From Hermatobates lingyangjiaoensis (Eukaryota; Arthropoda; Insecta; Hemiptera; Hermatobatidae), in NCBI GenBank assembly GCA_026182355.1, contig JAPFBL010000084.1, positions 11,268,001-11,332,000 on the forward strand: 64,000 nucleotides of DNA, given 5' to 3'. The notes beneath the pieces are model-generated. The model searched no databases, had not been told where the DNA came from, and worked only from the letters and a program-made list of their open reading frames with translations. This document shows positions 11,541 through 22,311 of this stretch, one piece after another; position 1 is the stretch's first letter, and each line of letters starts with the position of its first letter. Made by a program: the position numbers and the translations under genes.

Positions 11541-11544
11541 TTAT

Positions 11545-11546
<2 letters not shown>

Positions 11547-11584
<38 letters not shown>
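11547..11584. repeat. (TA)n microsatellite
   Basis: About 19 units bordering a PLE scrap. Confidence 0.97.
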
Positions 11585-11586
<2 letters not shown>

Positions 11587-11595
11587 TGTAAGGAA

Positions 11596-11651
11596 AATAG
11601 AAGCTATAAGTAAGAAAATCGTGAATGCAGAATCTGCTATCAAATTCAATA
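11596..11651 (+). pseudogene. Penelope-like C-terminal scrap
   Basis: It reads EAISKKIVNAESAIKFN, matching the segment EETSNKVVNPDAVILFN of the family B fragment at 1,838-1,893. It is wedged between two TA tracts. Confidence 0.45.
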
Positions 11652-11711
11652 TATATATAGAGTTCAATGTACATAAAGAAATATAGAGAAATTAAAAACA
11701 CAAACTTACAG

Positions 11712-11744
11712 TCTCTAATTTTCAGTTGAACCATCTTCAGGAGA
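11712..11744 (-). ncRNA. Hammerhead-like ribozyme motif, family C
   Basis: Minus strand: TCTC, CTGAAGA (11,734-11,740), extra T, GG-stem hairpin, GAA (11,721-11,723), AATT, A, then GAGA pairing with TCTC. All core boxes are intact. Confidence 0.55.
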
Positions 11745-11852
11745 GATAAGGGAGGGAAACCAAGCGCACTGGTACAGAGACGGTTGGGTCTCCAAGGACG
11801 GTTGGAGAACCAACCGTCTCTGTACCAGTGTGCTTGGTTTCCCTCTCTTATC

Positions 11853-11885
11853 TCTCCTGAAGACGTTTCAACTGAAAATTAGAGA
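11853..11885 (+). ncRNA. Hammerhead-like ribozyme motif, family C
   Basis: TCTC 11,853-11,856, CTGAAGA 11,857-11,863, extra C, a weak stem II, GAA 11,874-11,876, AATT 11,877-11,880, A 11,881 (UUA triplet) and GAGA 11,882-11,885 pairing with TCTC. Confidence 0.55.
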
Positions 11886-11964
11886 CTGTAAGTTTGTGTT
11901 TTTAATTTTTCTATGTTTTTTTATGTACATTGAACTGTATTTGTCCATTTCGGATCGTATTTTA

Positions 11965-11968
<4 letters not shown>

Positions 11969-12008
<40 letters not shown>
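11969..12008. repeat. (TA)n microsatellite
   Basis: About 20 TA units between the family C and family B fold-backs. Confidence 0.97.
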
Positions 12009-12011
<3 letters not shown>

Positions 12012-12215
12012 CAAACCACAATATGAAATGGGAAAACAAGACTAAGATCTTTCAACCGTAACAAGCGGTCTTCGTCATAGTCAAAACCCAAACTGACTCT
12101 GACGAAGACCGCTTGTTACGGTTGAAATATCTTAGTCTTGTTTTCCCATTTCATATTGTGGTTTGATCATTGATTGTTATTTCGCGTGTTTATATGAAAT
12201 CTTTTTATATATATG
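12009..12215. mobile_element. Penelope-like terminal fold-back (family B)
   Basis: Arms 12,009-12,083 and 12,094-12,168 pair over about 75 bp with few mismatches. The plus arm continues into the family tail (CATTGATTGTTATTTCGCGT and on) and a short TA tract. Confidence 0.85.
12095..12137 (+). ncRNA. Hammerhead-like ribozyme motif, family B
   Basis: GACT 12,095-12,098, CTGACGA 12,099-12,105, extra A, stem II GACCG/CGGTT with loop CTTGTTA, GAA 12,124-12,126, ATATCT (AGATCT in other copies), T, and AGTC 12,134-12,137 pairing with GACT. Confidence 0.55.
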
Positions 12216-12229
12216 ATTATAGCTGTCCA

Positions 12230-12734
12230 TTAAGTTTTATCATAAACCCATGCAAATACATGTGTGTATTTAATGATTAATCGTCTATTGCAAAGTTAAT
12301 AAAAGTCTCTACGTTTAAATGGAATGTATAAAATGAATTTCGAACATGTAGTGTTCTTTATCAGGTTATATCAATTGTTGTGGTATACGTAAAGGAAAAG
12401 GAGGAGTCATTCAGCCCTTTTTATGTAACACAACGGATGATGTTACCTGAAAAAGATCACTTGTGTTTAACAAATATTTAGACTTATGCTAAGCTTTCAC
12501 TTCCTCAACATGTGTAAATAGTATATAGTAATTAATTGCACCACTTTGGATTAATGATACGAATTAAATGTAGCATGAAGTAAAGCATGTTAATTGGAGG
12601 AGTCTGTGTTGTGACATGTTATATAAATATGCATGAGGTAAGTTCAAAAATTTTCTTTAAACATTAATTTATAAAGAATAAATTAGTATCAACAAAAAAT
12701 TATTGTTTTTCAAGAAAAGTAGAAGTTTTGTTTC
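12230..12734. other. AT-rich unique DNA
   Basis: Nothing recognised. Confidence 0.5.
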
Positions 12735-13015
12735 GCGCATCACTTGTAACCACTTACCACTCCCTCTTCATCCTTATGTCCCTCCACCTTTAATCTCTTA
12801 TAATCATCACTCAAATCTGTATGTCCACAGCGCCATTTGTAACCAAGCATATCTTCGTTCACATCCTTATGTCCATTGAAACACAGTAACCACTTATAAC
12901 TTTGTCCACATCTTTATGTCTATAGCACTACTTGTATCTCTTATATCATGGAATTCTTTTGTCCACAGTGCTATCCATAACCACGTATGCATTCTTCCAC
13001 ATCCTTTGTTGAACA
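12735..13015 (+). repeat. Degenerate minisatellite, about 45-50 bp unit
   Basis: Recurring blocks CATCCTTATGTCC, CAC(A)G, CTTGTAACCACTTAT and TTGTCCA appear five or six times with many substitutions, for example at 12,768, 12,820, 12,866, 12,911 and 12,966. The run is pyrimidine-biased on the plus strand. There is no coding frame. Confidence 0.6.
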
Positions 13016-13350
13016 TTGCCTACTTTTAAAATCCATATTTTATATTATGTAAGTCTGAACAAAACTAAATCAAAAAATATACGTTCACTTAGGTCATAAC
13101 ATTTCAGATAATCATGTCCAAAAATATTACCCCAAGTTCCTTTTGTATGTTATGCTTAAAGCAGTTAGTGAAAATGTAATTTCCGATCAATAATACCCAT
13201 TTGACAAAATACAAATTAAAACAATCACAAGAAAAAATAAATAAAAAGGAGATATAAAATTGGAGGGATATGAAAAATATCTTTAATAAGGAATAATTTT
13301 ATGATTACAAAAAATTCACTAAATAGGAAGTTCTATTCCAGTTCCATTCT

Positions 13351-14413
13351 AAAAAAATCTCGAGTAGCCTACACTCAACTTTACTATAAGTAACTTAATA
13401 TCAAATTTATTGAGTATATAACACATACGTCTCATTTAAGCATAACGTAAACATCTAAATGGGATATGATTATTAGTCTTTCATTCCTGAGGTAGTACAG
13501 ATAGTGATTGAAGGACATATCAATATATAAGCTTATTTTTGTACATCACACAGCTGATGCAAATAATTTCATTAGTATAACTAAAGCAGTAATAACATTT
13601 TTGAAAAACCAAAGTGAACATTTCTTGATACGAAAGTCAATAAACTATTTTAAATTGTTCCTTTATGAATATCAATTTTATCTCAGTGGATTCGCTCAAA
13701 AAATTTCTAAGTCAATGTAAACAATGTAAAAAAAAATATAAAAAATTCGATAAGTATAGCAGGTGATCTCTTAGTCTAGGATAAATAAACAGTTTTTATT
13801 GCGTTATTGCTCTTTCCCGGAACTGAAACTGCATGATTTTTTTTTATAAATTGCTAATTTTTTGTTCCATTTTTGGTCAAATTTTCATTATTTTTTAATG
13901 AGCCGTTTAGCGTCAAAAAAACATTTTTTGAAAACAGAAATCGTACTGTAACGCCCCTTTAGAGAATGTAATTTTGAAAAAAAATATCTCAACTCATTCT
14001 CCACATAATGTTTTATTTTTAGGCATAGTTTCATTTTGATCTGTCAAACAGTAAGGCTTGTATCGCTCTCACAAGGTTTGAGATTGAATTATAAGTCAAA
14101 ATTTTTACATTTTATTGAAAAAAAAATATTTCCTGTTATTTTAAAATTCTGAATATATTTTTCGTTTGATCTTCTTCCCTATGAGGCCCAATTTTGTGTA
14201 AAATATCAACTTGATCCATCAAAGATTCTGGACCGTAGCGTGGTAACAAGCAATGCTAACACACTCACCCACCCACCCACACACACACACACAGACATCA
14301 TCGAAAAAACTTCATAAAACGACTTCTGGGACCTCAAAACATGTAATTCCGTCAAAATCTCGAGATCGATTTTTTTCACGATCACTATACTTTACTTATA
14401 GTAAAGTAAAAAA
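13351..14413 (-). mobile_element. R1 dispersed repeat, copy 1 (unclassified, about 1.06 kb)
   Basis: In its own orientation R1 begins with T5-6 and ACTTTACTATAAGTAAAG, continues AGTGATCGTGAAAA, CGATCTCGAGATTTTGAC, TTACATGTTTTGAGGTCC and TTTTTTCGATGATGTCTG, has a (TG)n/(GGTG)n tract, and ends CTTATAGTAAAGTTGAGTG, then GGCCACTCCAG and a T-run. ACTTTACTATAAG is thus present at both ends in inverted sense. No protein could be read in it. Its class (MITE-like DNA transposon or another non-autonomous element) is undecided, and no target duplication was found. Confidence 0.7.
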
Positions 14414-14469
14414 GATGTAAGATAAAATGTTTTCCACAACATTAAACATTATATTTACTACGTACATAA

Positions 14470-15130
14470 TATGGTGATAATAGGATGATTTGGTGCTATT
14501 TTACGTTTTAGGGCAGGCAGGTTTGTTAAGTTGGGAGCATCGCATCAATTTCAAACACCTAAATTTGTTACATGACAGTCTGTACGAATAAATTAATTTA
14601 TTTGTAATACAGTTTATTATTCTATAGCATGGTAGAGCTCTGTTGAGGGCTTAGAGGCCCATTCCCTAGAAAGGTTATATTTCTGTGGGGATAGTAGTCT
14701 CCCTGATTCCCATGTGCCTATCCGTCAGCGTCCTCGATGCGAAAGCGGGCAACAGGTTACCTGATTTTGTAAACTGACTAATAGCTGGAAGGTTTTATGA
14801 CCACTGACTACAGCTGCAGCCAAAGTAGGCTCAGTAGCTCCAGAGTTCTACCCGAGAGCTCTTAAAATGCTGTCGGTACTACAGGGTTGGGGAAGTTTAT
14901 GCGGGGCTTCCTTTGGTTTCCTGCATGCCCCACCGTTGGTATTGGACTCGTGATTGCTGTAGATCATCACCCAGGAAGGTGAGAGTCTACCCAAGAGAGT
15001 CTACTCTTGGTAGTCGCAGTACTGACTTAGGTCAGGCCTGGTACCGATCCTTATGAATACGATGGGAGTCCTCAGTGTTATTGCTTTGTAGGAGTCGGCC
15101 ACCTATAGCACGATAATAATCTCCTAGAAA
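14470..15130. repeat. GC-rich unassigned block, possibly an unknown transposon
   Basis: Composition shifts towards GC for about 500 bp (14,630-15,120), with stop codons in every frame I followed. It contains a small perfect hairpin, CCAAGAG/CTCTTGG, at about 14,991-15,011. No second copy is in the window. It could be the 3' untranslated part of a retroelement or a host non-coding element. Confidence 0.3.
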
Positions 15131-16430
15131 ACACTTCATCCTGTATAAAGTTTATTAAAAAATATTTATTTTTAATTAAACAATTTTTAATATAAATATC
15201 AACACTATGAAATTAAAAACGTAAAAATTTTCATTCTTATTTCATTGAAGATCCTTTGAAGTTAAGTTTATATTATTAATAGCTTCTTTCACTTCTAAAA
15301 ATTAGGATTTTTTGCAAGCAAACAACCTTTTAGAATGTTCAAATATTCTCTTAATCATTTTTGAGGGTTGAACATATTTTTAGACCTGAAAGTATATATC
15401 TTTGAATTTAATTTTTAGCTGTAAAAATGTGTAGTTACACAACTACACAAAACAAATACAAAAAACATGTTTTCTTATGGGAATCATCTTTCGGTGTTTT
15501 CAATTTTCAAATTTTAAAACCATTGTAAAAAAAAACTGACTCGAAGTACTTTAAAATTTGTGGTATTAGAAAATGATTGTGGAGTACTTAGGCTTCAACA
15601 ATTTTTTTGTCACTTAAGAGTTAAACCTTCTTGTAGAGTACCTTTTCATAGGAGAGTTCCTTGTATATTGTCTAAAATTTTGAGGCATTAAAATACTATT
15701 TCAAGTCTGTAACAAGGTTTTTTAGTTCTCCATATGACGCAGAATGGAAGCCGTTTATTCCCGAGTCCTTGGAGGAGGTTTAATCTTGTTGTGTCCATCC
15801 TATCCCCGACAAGTTAAATAATGTTTATCCTAATATTATTAAATTATAAACTTTATTGGTTTTGCTGACTGTACAATTACATTATTTTATCAAACTATTG
15901 ATGGAAATAAGGGAAATAATATTTCGTGACCTACAAACTATATAATTAAAACAAAATGCCTTTATAGATGAAGAGAATTTGTTTTTCTGTTTTAAAGCGT
16001 AAAACATTAGGATCAATGTTCACTGTGGTCCGGAACTAATTAAGAAAACGAATATATGAAAGTTATATCTGGGCACGCTAAAAGCCCATCAATCCAAGCA
16101 TCTTCCACACTCGCAGTCTCTTTAATTTATACACTTCTGTAGAGGCTAATGTTATTGTGCTTTGAAACATGAAGAATGATTTTGATGGGTCACGCAGATA
16201 TGTACCTCTAGCCTACACATGTATTTAGCTGTTGCTCCAAATGATTTGATCCCCAATCAATTCATTAACTCTTTCTATTTTACCCACCGTCAACACTTCA
16301 ATATTTTTCTGCCAACAAACAAATTTCGAAAAAAAACTATACTCTTAAAATTTGATAAGCTCTTATAAGCTAACAATAACAAAACACCATATATTTACGA
16401 CTTTCCATGTCACTAAATAAACAGTTTCTT
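15130..16430. other. AT-rich unique DNA
   Basis: A small higher-GC patch at 15,730-15,820 holds a 27-codon frame (ATG at about 15,733) with no recognisable content. Otherwise nothing is seen. Confidence 0.45.
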
Positions 16431-16439
16431 TTTTTGAAA

Positions 16440-16570
16440 TATGTAGTCAATGTTTTGAAGTAAGATCTCTCCATCACAATTGACAAGTTACTCTAAGAGC
16501 TTCTGAGAAAGCCCACTTTGGCTCCTAGGAGCATGCTCCCAAACCGGTTTATATTATTATCATTTATGTT
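16440..16570 (+). pseudogene. Penelope-like GIY-YIG C-terminal scrap
   Basis: It reads VTLRASEKAHFGS, a stop, then EHAPKPVYI, which parallels VTLRASEESHIWLLRARSNP at 2,430 and VTLRASEEAYICLLDARSSP at 56,004. A T-rich untranslated stretch follows. Confidence 0.5.
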
Positions 16571-16704
16571 TATTTATTATACTATTTATTTTATATTTAT
16601 TTGTTTCGTTTGTTTATTTATGTTCAATTCTTGTTTTATGGTTTAATACAATAAGTTTGAAGAAAAGACGTTATAATGACTTAATATATATGTAAAAACA
16701 ATAA

Positions 16705-16770
16705 AATACTTACGTTTGATATAGTTAAGTTGAGTGTAAGCAACTCCAGATTTTTTGATACTCTGGATGA
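16705..16770 (+). repeat. R1 terminal scrap
   Basis: TAGTTAAGTTGAGTGTAAGC and AACTCCAGATTTTTT match the R1 right end. Confidence 0.5.
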
Positions 16771-16779
16771 GTGTGTTTA

Positions 16780-17385
16780 AATAATTGTGTTTGACATCAC
16801 CTTTATTTTACCGTCTGTTATGTATATATGTGAGGACTGCCCATAAAGTAAGGGGACTGTACATTTTTTTTCGACGAAGTGAGTGTCAAATATCTACTTG
16901 TCGGCAAGAATATTAGATACCTCGGCGTCCCTAAAGCAAACTTCAGAACTAACAGACCCTCAGAGTTTTGCCAGTTGTGGGCTTGCATTTAAAAATAATG
17001 AGTTCTAAAGTTGAACTGTGTGCATTTGAGGAAAATGGCAACCATATATTTACGTATACTGAGACTTATGTGAGAAGGTTACATCTCTATTATGAGACAT
17101 TTGAAGTTACACAACAGGTTTTGGAAAAAGAGGGAGGAAATGAGGGATGATGGACGGCCATGTGGACATGAAAGCCTACTTGCGAAGGCAGGCTTTCAAC
17201 TTCACTTTATCAAGTGTTATTAAACTACAGAAAAAGTTGGAACAAAGCACAGACACAACAAACTTGTATCATTCTACATCTATCAACAATATTTTGCCAT
17301 TAAACAGCGCACAACTCTGAAACATCTTTGATATTACCCTGATATAACTCCATGTGTTATCTCAGCTTCCTAAAAATTATATCTG
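16780..17385. other. Unassigned DNA with a possible mariner-like scrap
   Basis: GGACTGCCCATAAAGTAAGG at about 16,834 resembles mariner inverted-repeat style, and a frame at 16,968-17,150 begins after it with SSKVELCAFEENG. The match to a mariner transposase N-terminus is too weak to call. A perfect 8-bp hairpin, GAAAGCCT/AGGCTTTC, lies at about 17,169-17,196. Confidence 0.2.
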
Positions 17386-17499
17386 TGCTAAAATATCCTC
17401 TTTTGAGACATTGCAAGTATCTTCTGCAAAGAAAAAAAATTATTTTCATTATGCTTTAACGTGTTTATATATAGATACCTACAATATTTAAAAAAAATA

Positions 17500-17725
17500 A
17501 CACCTGTATATATATGTAGAAAAATCAAAATTAAACGCGTAATGAAATCAATGAAGTCCAAAACCACAAAGAAAAATAAAAACAAAAAAAATAAATGCTT
17601 TTTTAAAAAACTTTTTTTATTTTGTTTGCTCTGATGGTATAAAGTAAAATACCTCATAGCATTTGTTACATTTCTTTTTCTTTTTCCTTGTGGTTTTGGA
17701 CTTCATATGTAATTATATATATATT
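17500..17725. mobile_element. Penelope-like terminal fold-back (family I)
   Basis: Arms at 17,551-17,590 and 17,671-17,706 share GAAGTCCAAAACCACAAAGA in inverted sense. The same design recurs at 48,276-48,383 and, in part, 54,430-54,490. TA-rich tracts lie outside. Confidence 0.5.
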
Positions 17726-18129
17726 AAAATAAGATAATTGTAGTCCAGATGGGTTTATGTAACAACAATTATACAGAGCATAACAAAAACCCTTAGTAGG
17801 ATCAGTATTTTAAAGAATAGTTTGACATGAGAAGAAGAAGAACAGAAGAAAAGGAAGCTGGAGAAATGAAATCAATCTGATGATTCGAAGGCAAGACTCT
17901 CACTTGATATTCTCTTCTGGTCTCCTCTTGACGTGACTGATGTTTGAAATATTTATCGTAGTAAGAGACTGTTTTGTTCTATGCGATTTTAAGTCAGATA
18001 AAAGCATTTATTACTCAGAGGAACAAGAGAAGAGAGGGAAAGATGGAATAGAGTGATTATTTAAATGTATGATATCAAAACTGCAGTTCTGTTTCCCAAT
18101 TTATTTTTATTCCATACGACAATACAAAA

Positions 18130-18185
18130 GAAAAATCTGGAGTGGTCTACACTCTGCTTCACTATAAGTAACATTATATGAAACT
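18130..18185 (-). repeat. R1 terminal scrap
   Basis: AAAAATCTGGAGTGGTCTAC then ACTCTGCTTCACTATAAGTA is the R1 right end in minus orientation; the remainder of R1 is absent. Confidence 0.6.
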
Positions 18186-18379
18186 CATTGACAATCAATT
18201 GAACTTTCTTTTTATTTTAATGTGGTTATAAAATAATTGCAATTATAGCCATATTGACATTTTGTTGTAATCAGAATTTAACACATTTTATTATAGATCA
18301 CTAATTTAAAAACATTGCATTGTTCTTTAGTTAGTTGTTTGGGTAACAAAAAATTTTAAAATCGTATAACTCTTCCACT

Positions 18380-18917
18380 GTAAAGTTATTGTCGAAGAGC
18401 CCTATAAAAATGAGAAAAAGTGGAGTGCAAGAGATGTCAGCGTTATGGGCACACTAAAGCATATTGCAATCTGGCTCCCAATTGTGTAAAATGTGCAGGA
18501 CTTCATAGGTCAGAGAACTGCCAGAAAACAATCGATGAACCCACTAAATGTGCTTTATGTCAAGGCTCACATGAATCAAGTTACAGGGGCTGTGAAATAC
18601 ATCAGAATTTGCAAGAGAGAATCAGGAAAAATGATGACTCAATTGAACTCCTCAGAACAGCAACTAATTTTTCAAAACCTGCCAACCTAGCCAAGAAGAA
18701 CGTCAACTGCGCCAGCGTCAAAGCAGGAGGGTCTTCTTCAGAACAACAACAACTAACTCCAAAGGTACCCACCTTTATCCCTCCTCCTTCACCATCCCAA
18801 GACTTCACAATTCTTCTCACATTCTTCTTAAGTGACCTCAAATCAACTATCACTCCCCTCATCACTCTCCTTACTTCAGTATTAACGAACCTTGTTCCCA
18901 CTATTACTTCTAAATGA
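18380..18917 (+). pseudogene. Jockey-clade LINE ORF1 (Gag) with three zinc knuckles, truncated
   Basis: The frame from 18,414 reads EKVECKRCQRYGHTKAYC (CX2CX4HX4C), then CVKCAGLHRSENC, then CALCQGSHESSYRGC, the three-knuckle cluster of Jockey-type ORF1 proteins, which binds element RNA. It is followed by a Glu/Arg-rich stretch and a Pro/Ser/Thr-rich tail with a hydrophobic segment up to the stop at 18,917. A one-base shift at about 18,413 joins it to upstream text (VIVEEPYKNEK), so the N-terminal two thirds of Gag are missing. ORF2 remnants follow immediately. There is no reason to think it is a host protein. Confidence 0.8.
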
Positions 18918-18929
18918 ATTCCAAGTAAA

Positions 18930-19510
18930 CTAAACAATCAATTACCATTCTTCTGTGGAATGATAAATGACTTAATCAACATAGACAGAAACTTGAAATT
19001 GTATTACACGACAAAAAAATTGACATCGCATTGCTGACAGAAAATCACTTCACTTCAAGATCGCATCCACGAATAACAGACTACATCAAATACCGCACTG
19101 ATCACCCTGATAACACTCACCACTCATGATGGAGGAGCTGTACTGGTTTGAAAACCTCTCAAGCACCACGTTCTACCCTCTTCATCTACACCATCTATGC
19201 AAGTCTGTACAGTATTTTTGGAATCATATCCTTACAATTTTAACGTTTCTTCTATATACCGTCTTCCTAACAAGCCCATAACCCAGCATGAGTTCTCCAA
19301 ACTGTTTCAGACTATTGGACCCAAATTTATTTGTGGGGGAAAAATGAAGTCCAAACACCAACTGTGAGGTTGTAGAGTAACTAATCCTCCAAGCTCTATT
19401 CTTCGTAACGCTCTCTTCACTACTCCCTATGCAGTCCTGAGTCCTCAAAATCCCACATAGTTCCATAGTTAAAAAGCCTGTTACACTTGCTATTCTTGTC
19501 ACTTCATCCA
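18930..19510 (+). pseudogene. Jockey-clade LINE ORF2, endonuclease domain, frameshifted
   Basis: Several frames together give an APE-type endonuclease: LEIVLHDKKIDIALLTENHF (catalytic Glu of the LLTE motif, about 19,000-19,055), then TSRSHPRI, IKYRTDHPDN, a Val/Leu-rich strand, YNFNVSSIY at about 19,235, FICGG at about 19,329 (the family has GGD.NAKH) and a KHQL-stop-GC stretch. The family Asp after GG reads as Lys and Trp is a stop, so it is dead. It continues into the RT remnant. Confidence 0.7.
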
Positions 19511-19639
19511 CCTAAAGCTAAATCCGTATATTACAACTCTCACCGATCTTTCTCCCTCTCATTATCAATCCAGCCAATAATCCTGCCAATTTTACTAATA
19601 ATCAAATTCTACATACCGGACTTATTGACTAGCAACAAT

Positions 19640-20513
19640 TTAGAACAGAAATTGAACACCAGACTGATCTAAACGTATGCATCAAAACAGCACAGGACAT
19701 AGATGACACAATTAGTAAGTTAACACAGAACATTCATACCTGCATAAATAACGCCAAATTGCCAAACAAACCCAAAAAATTTGCTACATACTTACCGACA
19801 AACGTCAGGGAATTAATATAAACTAAACGTCGAGCAAGATCGAAATGGCAGAGATCTCGATATCCTTCTGACAAACGGACATTTAATAAATTATAAAACG
19901 AACTAACTAAAACAGTATCGAAATGACCTTTTTCAAAAGTATATGGAAGGACTGAAAACAGAAGCAAGTCACTGTAGACCACACCAGGCGAATACTGTCG
20001 CATAAAAGAAGTAGTACTCATATCCTTAGAGATGAGAATACTTGGGAAAAAAGTGACTGTGAAAAAGTCAAGGTCTTTTCACAAAGTCTTGAAGCCCTTT
20101 TCTCTCCTAACACAGGCATAGAAGATCCTAACACTACGAATACTATAACTGATTATCTCATCATTCCTTTACAGCTTTCTCCACCACCTCTATCATTTTC
20201 TCCAAATGAAGTCTCCTTCATAATTTCAAAACTACGAGCTAAAAAAATCTTCCGTGTATGAACTTATTTCAAACGAAATCCTTAAACAACTTCCTCAAAA
20301 GCTATAAAATTTCTCACATACATATATAACTCTATACTAAGAACAACTTACTGTCCTAACCCTACGGAAAATTTCTGTAATACGTATGATACCAAAGCCC
20401 CAAAGCCACCCCATTTATGCTCTTCCTACCGTCAAATTAGCCTATTACCTACAATGTCCAAAATATTTGAAGAACTATTTATCCGCAGACTTTATCCAAT
20501 CTTGGAATCCTCA
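19640..20513 (+). pseudogene. Jockey-clade LINE ORF2, linker and N-terminal reverse transcriptase, broken
   Basis: The linker text includes LNVCIKTAQDIDDTISKLTQ at 19,669. RT motifs follow: FSPNEVSFIISKLRAKK (about 20,196-20,246), ISNEILKQLPQ, AIKFLTYIYNSIL and SYRQISLLPTMSKIFEELFIR (about 20,430-20,490; family form YRPISLLP...K.FE). The text stops at about 20,510, before the catalytic YADD region, and joins a repeat that may be the element's 3' untranslated end. Confidence 0.7.
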
Positions 20514-20745
20514 AAGACCTCTGAAGAAAAAGTGGTCAAGAGACTTATTAGTGTGAATTATTTTAGTGACATAAATTTAATCTAATTTAATAACTTATTT
20601 TTCACTCCAGGAAGTATAGTCGCTGGATTATTTCTTTCATCCTGCCTCAATGTACAAGCGTACATTTTCTTTTGTCACTGTCACTAGTAATGTTACATTT
20701 ATGTTGTTGTAAAATGAAATTCACTGACAGTTGGCGGTACAAAGT
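20514..20745 (+). repeat. Shared 3' tail repeat, copy 1 (probable LINE 3' end)
   Basis: It matches 42,283-42,505: TCTGAAGAAAAAGTGG, CAAGAGACTTATT, GTGTGAATTA, CAGGAAGTATA and TTCCTGCCTC-type blocks in the same order. Its position right after RT text suggests an internal deletion that joined RT to the 3' untranslated region. Confidence 0.65.
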
Positions 20746-20749
20746 TTGC

Positions 20750-21870
20750 TGGGTCAGCTAATATAATTATAAAAAAAATGAGATTTAAGATATTTTTGTG
20801 AATAACTTTTCCATTTATTAGTCATTTAGTAATCATTATTCTCCTCCCACCTCTACCAGATGGTAGTATTTTTATATTGGTTTTGTTTGATGGTAGCATT
20901 GATATAAATGTACATTTTTATAAGAAGATGAACACTACATTTTTTTTAAAGTACTGCAGTTAAACGTGCATACAGATTTATTACGGGTGCCTTTTTGACC
21001 TCCTAGTGAGTCTACTTCTATTAAGACTGGTAAATATAATTTCATTTGTACACAAAAGAATAAACTCAATTCTTGAACACAAAATTAAATTAAATACATA
21101 TTTTGTATCAAAATCAGATAATCTTTTACTAAAATTTGATTTTGTAACTAAGTATATTTTTGAGCAAATTGCAAAGAAATGAAGGACTTAAGTTGAATAA
21201 TGCACTAATGTTGATAGAAACGTCAAGAACGTAAGCTAGTGAAGTTGAATTGACGTCAATAGATTGATAGCTTATTTATTTACATAAGTGGATGGAGTTT
21301 ATCTGAGGGTTGTGTTGGCACATTTGTCGAATGGAAAGAGGTATTAGGTTATTTGGCAGCGAAGGATATAAATGGAGGAGCGGAGGTGTAAGCCCATCTC
21401 GAATAAGGGGGAATTTATATAATAATGCTTAATAGGAGTCTATTAAGCCAAAGCATGAGGTCTCAATATAACAGACCGGCCTAGATTGGCCCCCTCAGTC
21501 TATTCACTTATAAATACGAGATGGGTGGAAAAAAAAAGAAGAGAGGGGCAAAAATTATTATGAAGCTTAAAAGGTTTTGATAAATATCGTGGCTATTAAA
21601 CATTCTGACACACTCCCTTGGAAATAGCTGTGCAGTGATTGCATTGATACAACCAGTCAGCATCACCTTGTACACAAGAAAGTCGTTCACTTCGTAACCT
21701 GTCATTAAATCAAACAAATCACATACTCACTTCAAACCAAATCTGACACTTCATTCCTTTTTTTCCTCCATCTTAAGATTAAATAATTAAAAACTTTTAC
21801 GTTTATTGAAACTTAAACACATTTATCAGTTTATAATTACCTATACTTGGTTGCTATTTACTTAACAAAA
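20750..21870. other. AT-rich unique DNA
   Basis: A mildly richer patch at 21,290-21,500 has no frame of interest. Confidence 0.45.
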
Positions 21871-21909
21871 TGGGTTTTTATTTTGGTATGATAATCAACA
21901 CTAAGATAT

Positions 21910-21965
21910 GTAGATATATATATATATATACGAGTATATCATACATATATATATATATATATCTA
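21910..21965. repeat. (TA)n microsatellite pair
   Basis: Two TA runs, separated by a short spacer, pair as TGTAGATATATA / TATATATCTACA. Confidence 0.85.
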
Positions 21966-22139
21966 CAAGGATAAACGGTATAACAATCCTGTGCTCGAGT
22001 TATATGAAATAGAATATTCTCGAAAAATTTAATACACATTTTAGTTATACTAATTATTTTTGTTTTTGATCGAAATAAAGACAAGAGAACTCTATTTTAA
22101 ATCTTACTTATATTCCAAATTTTCTAAGAAAATATAAGT

Positions 22140-22300
22140 TTGACTTTTCCAAGTTATAAAATCTCCTCGCTTGTCTTCACAGCGGCTCACATTTTTCTTC
22201 CTGATGATCAAGCAGTCGAAAGATAGTAGTGAGTTTTTGTAAATTTTTTATGTGTGTTCTTTCTGTGAAAGTTGTTTATTACGTTCGTAGAATCGTAATA
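22140..22300 (+). mobile_element. Penelope-like terminus (family E) with decayed hammerhead motif
   Basis: CTGATGA 22,201-22,207, GAA 22,218-22,220, then AGTAGTGAG and the family tail ATGTGTGTTCTTTCTGTGAA. Stem II is weak, so the ribozyme is probably dead. Confidence 0.5.
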
Positions 22301-22311
22301 TTTCATATGTA

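Larger units (their letters stand above)
11662..11935. mobile_element. Penelope-like terminal fold-back (family C), long hairpin
   Basis: Arms 11,662-11,787 and 11,810-11,935 are about 126 bp each and nearly perfect reverse complements, with a 22-bp loop. Each arm carries one family C hammerhead-like motif. (TA)n tracts border both sides (11,547-11,584 and 11,969-12,007). Confidence 0.85.

Noticed and set aside
16968..17150. Possible mariner transposase N-terminus
   Set aside because: Only the first few residues resemble mariner; no helix-turn-helix or DD34D region and no matching inverted end.
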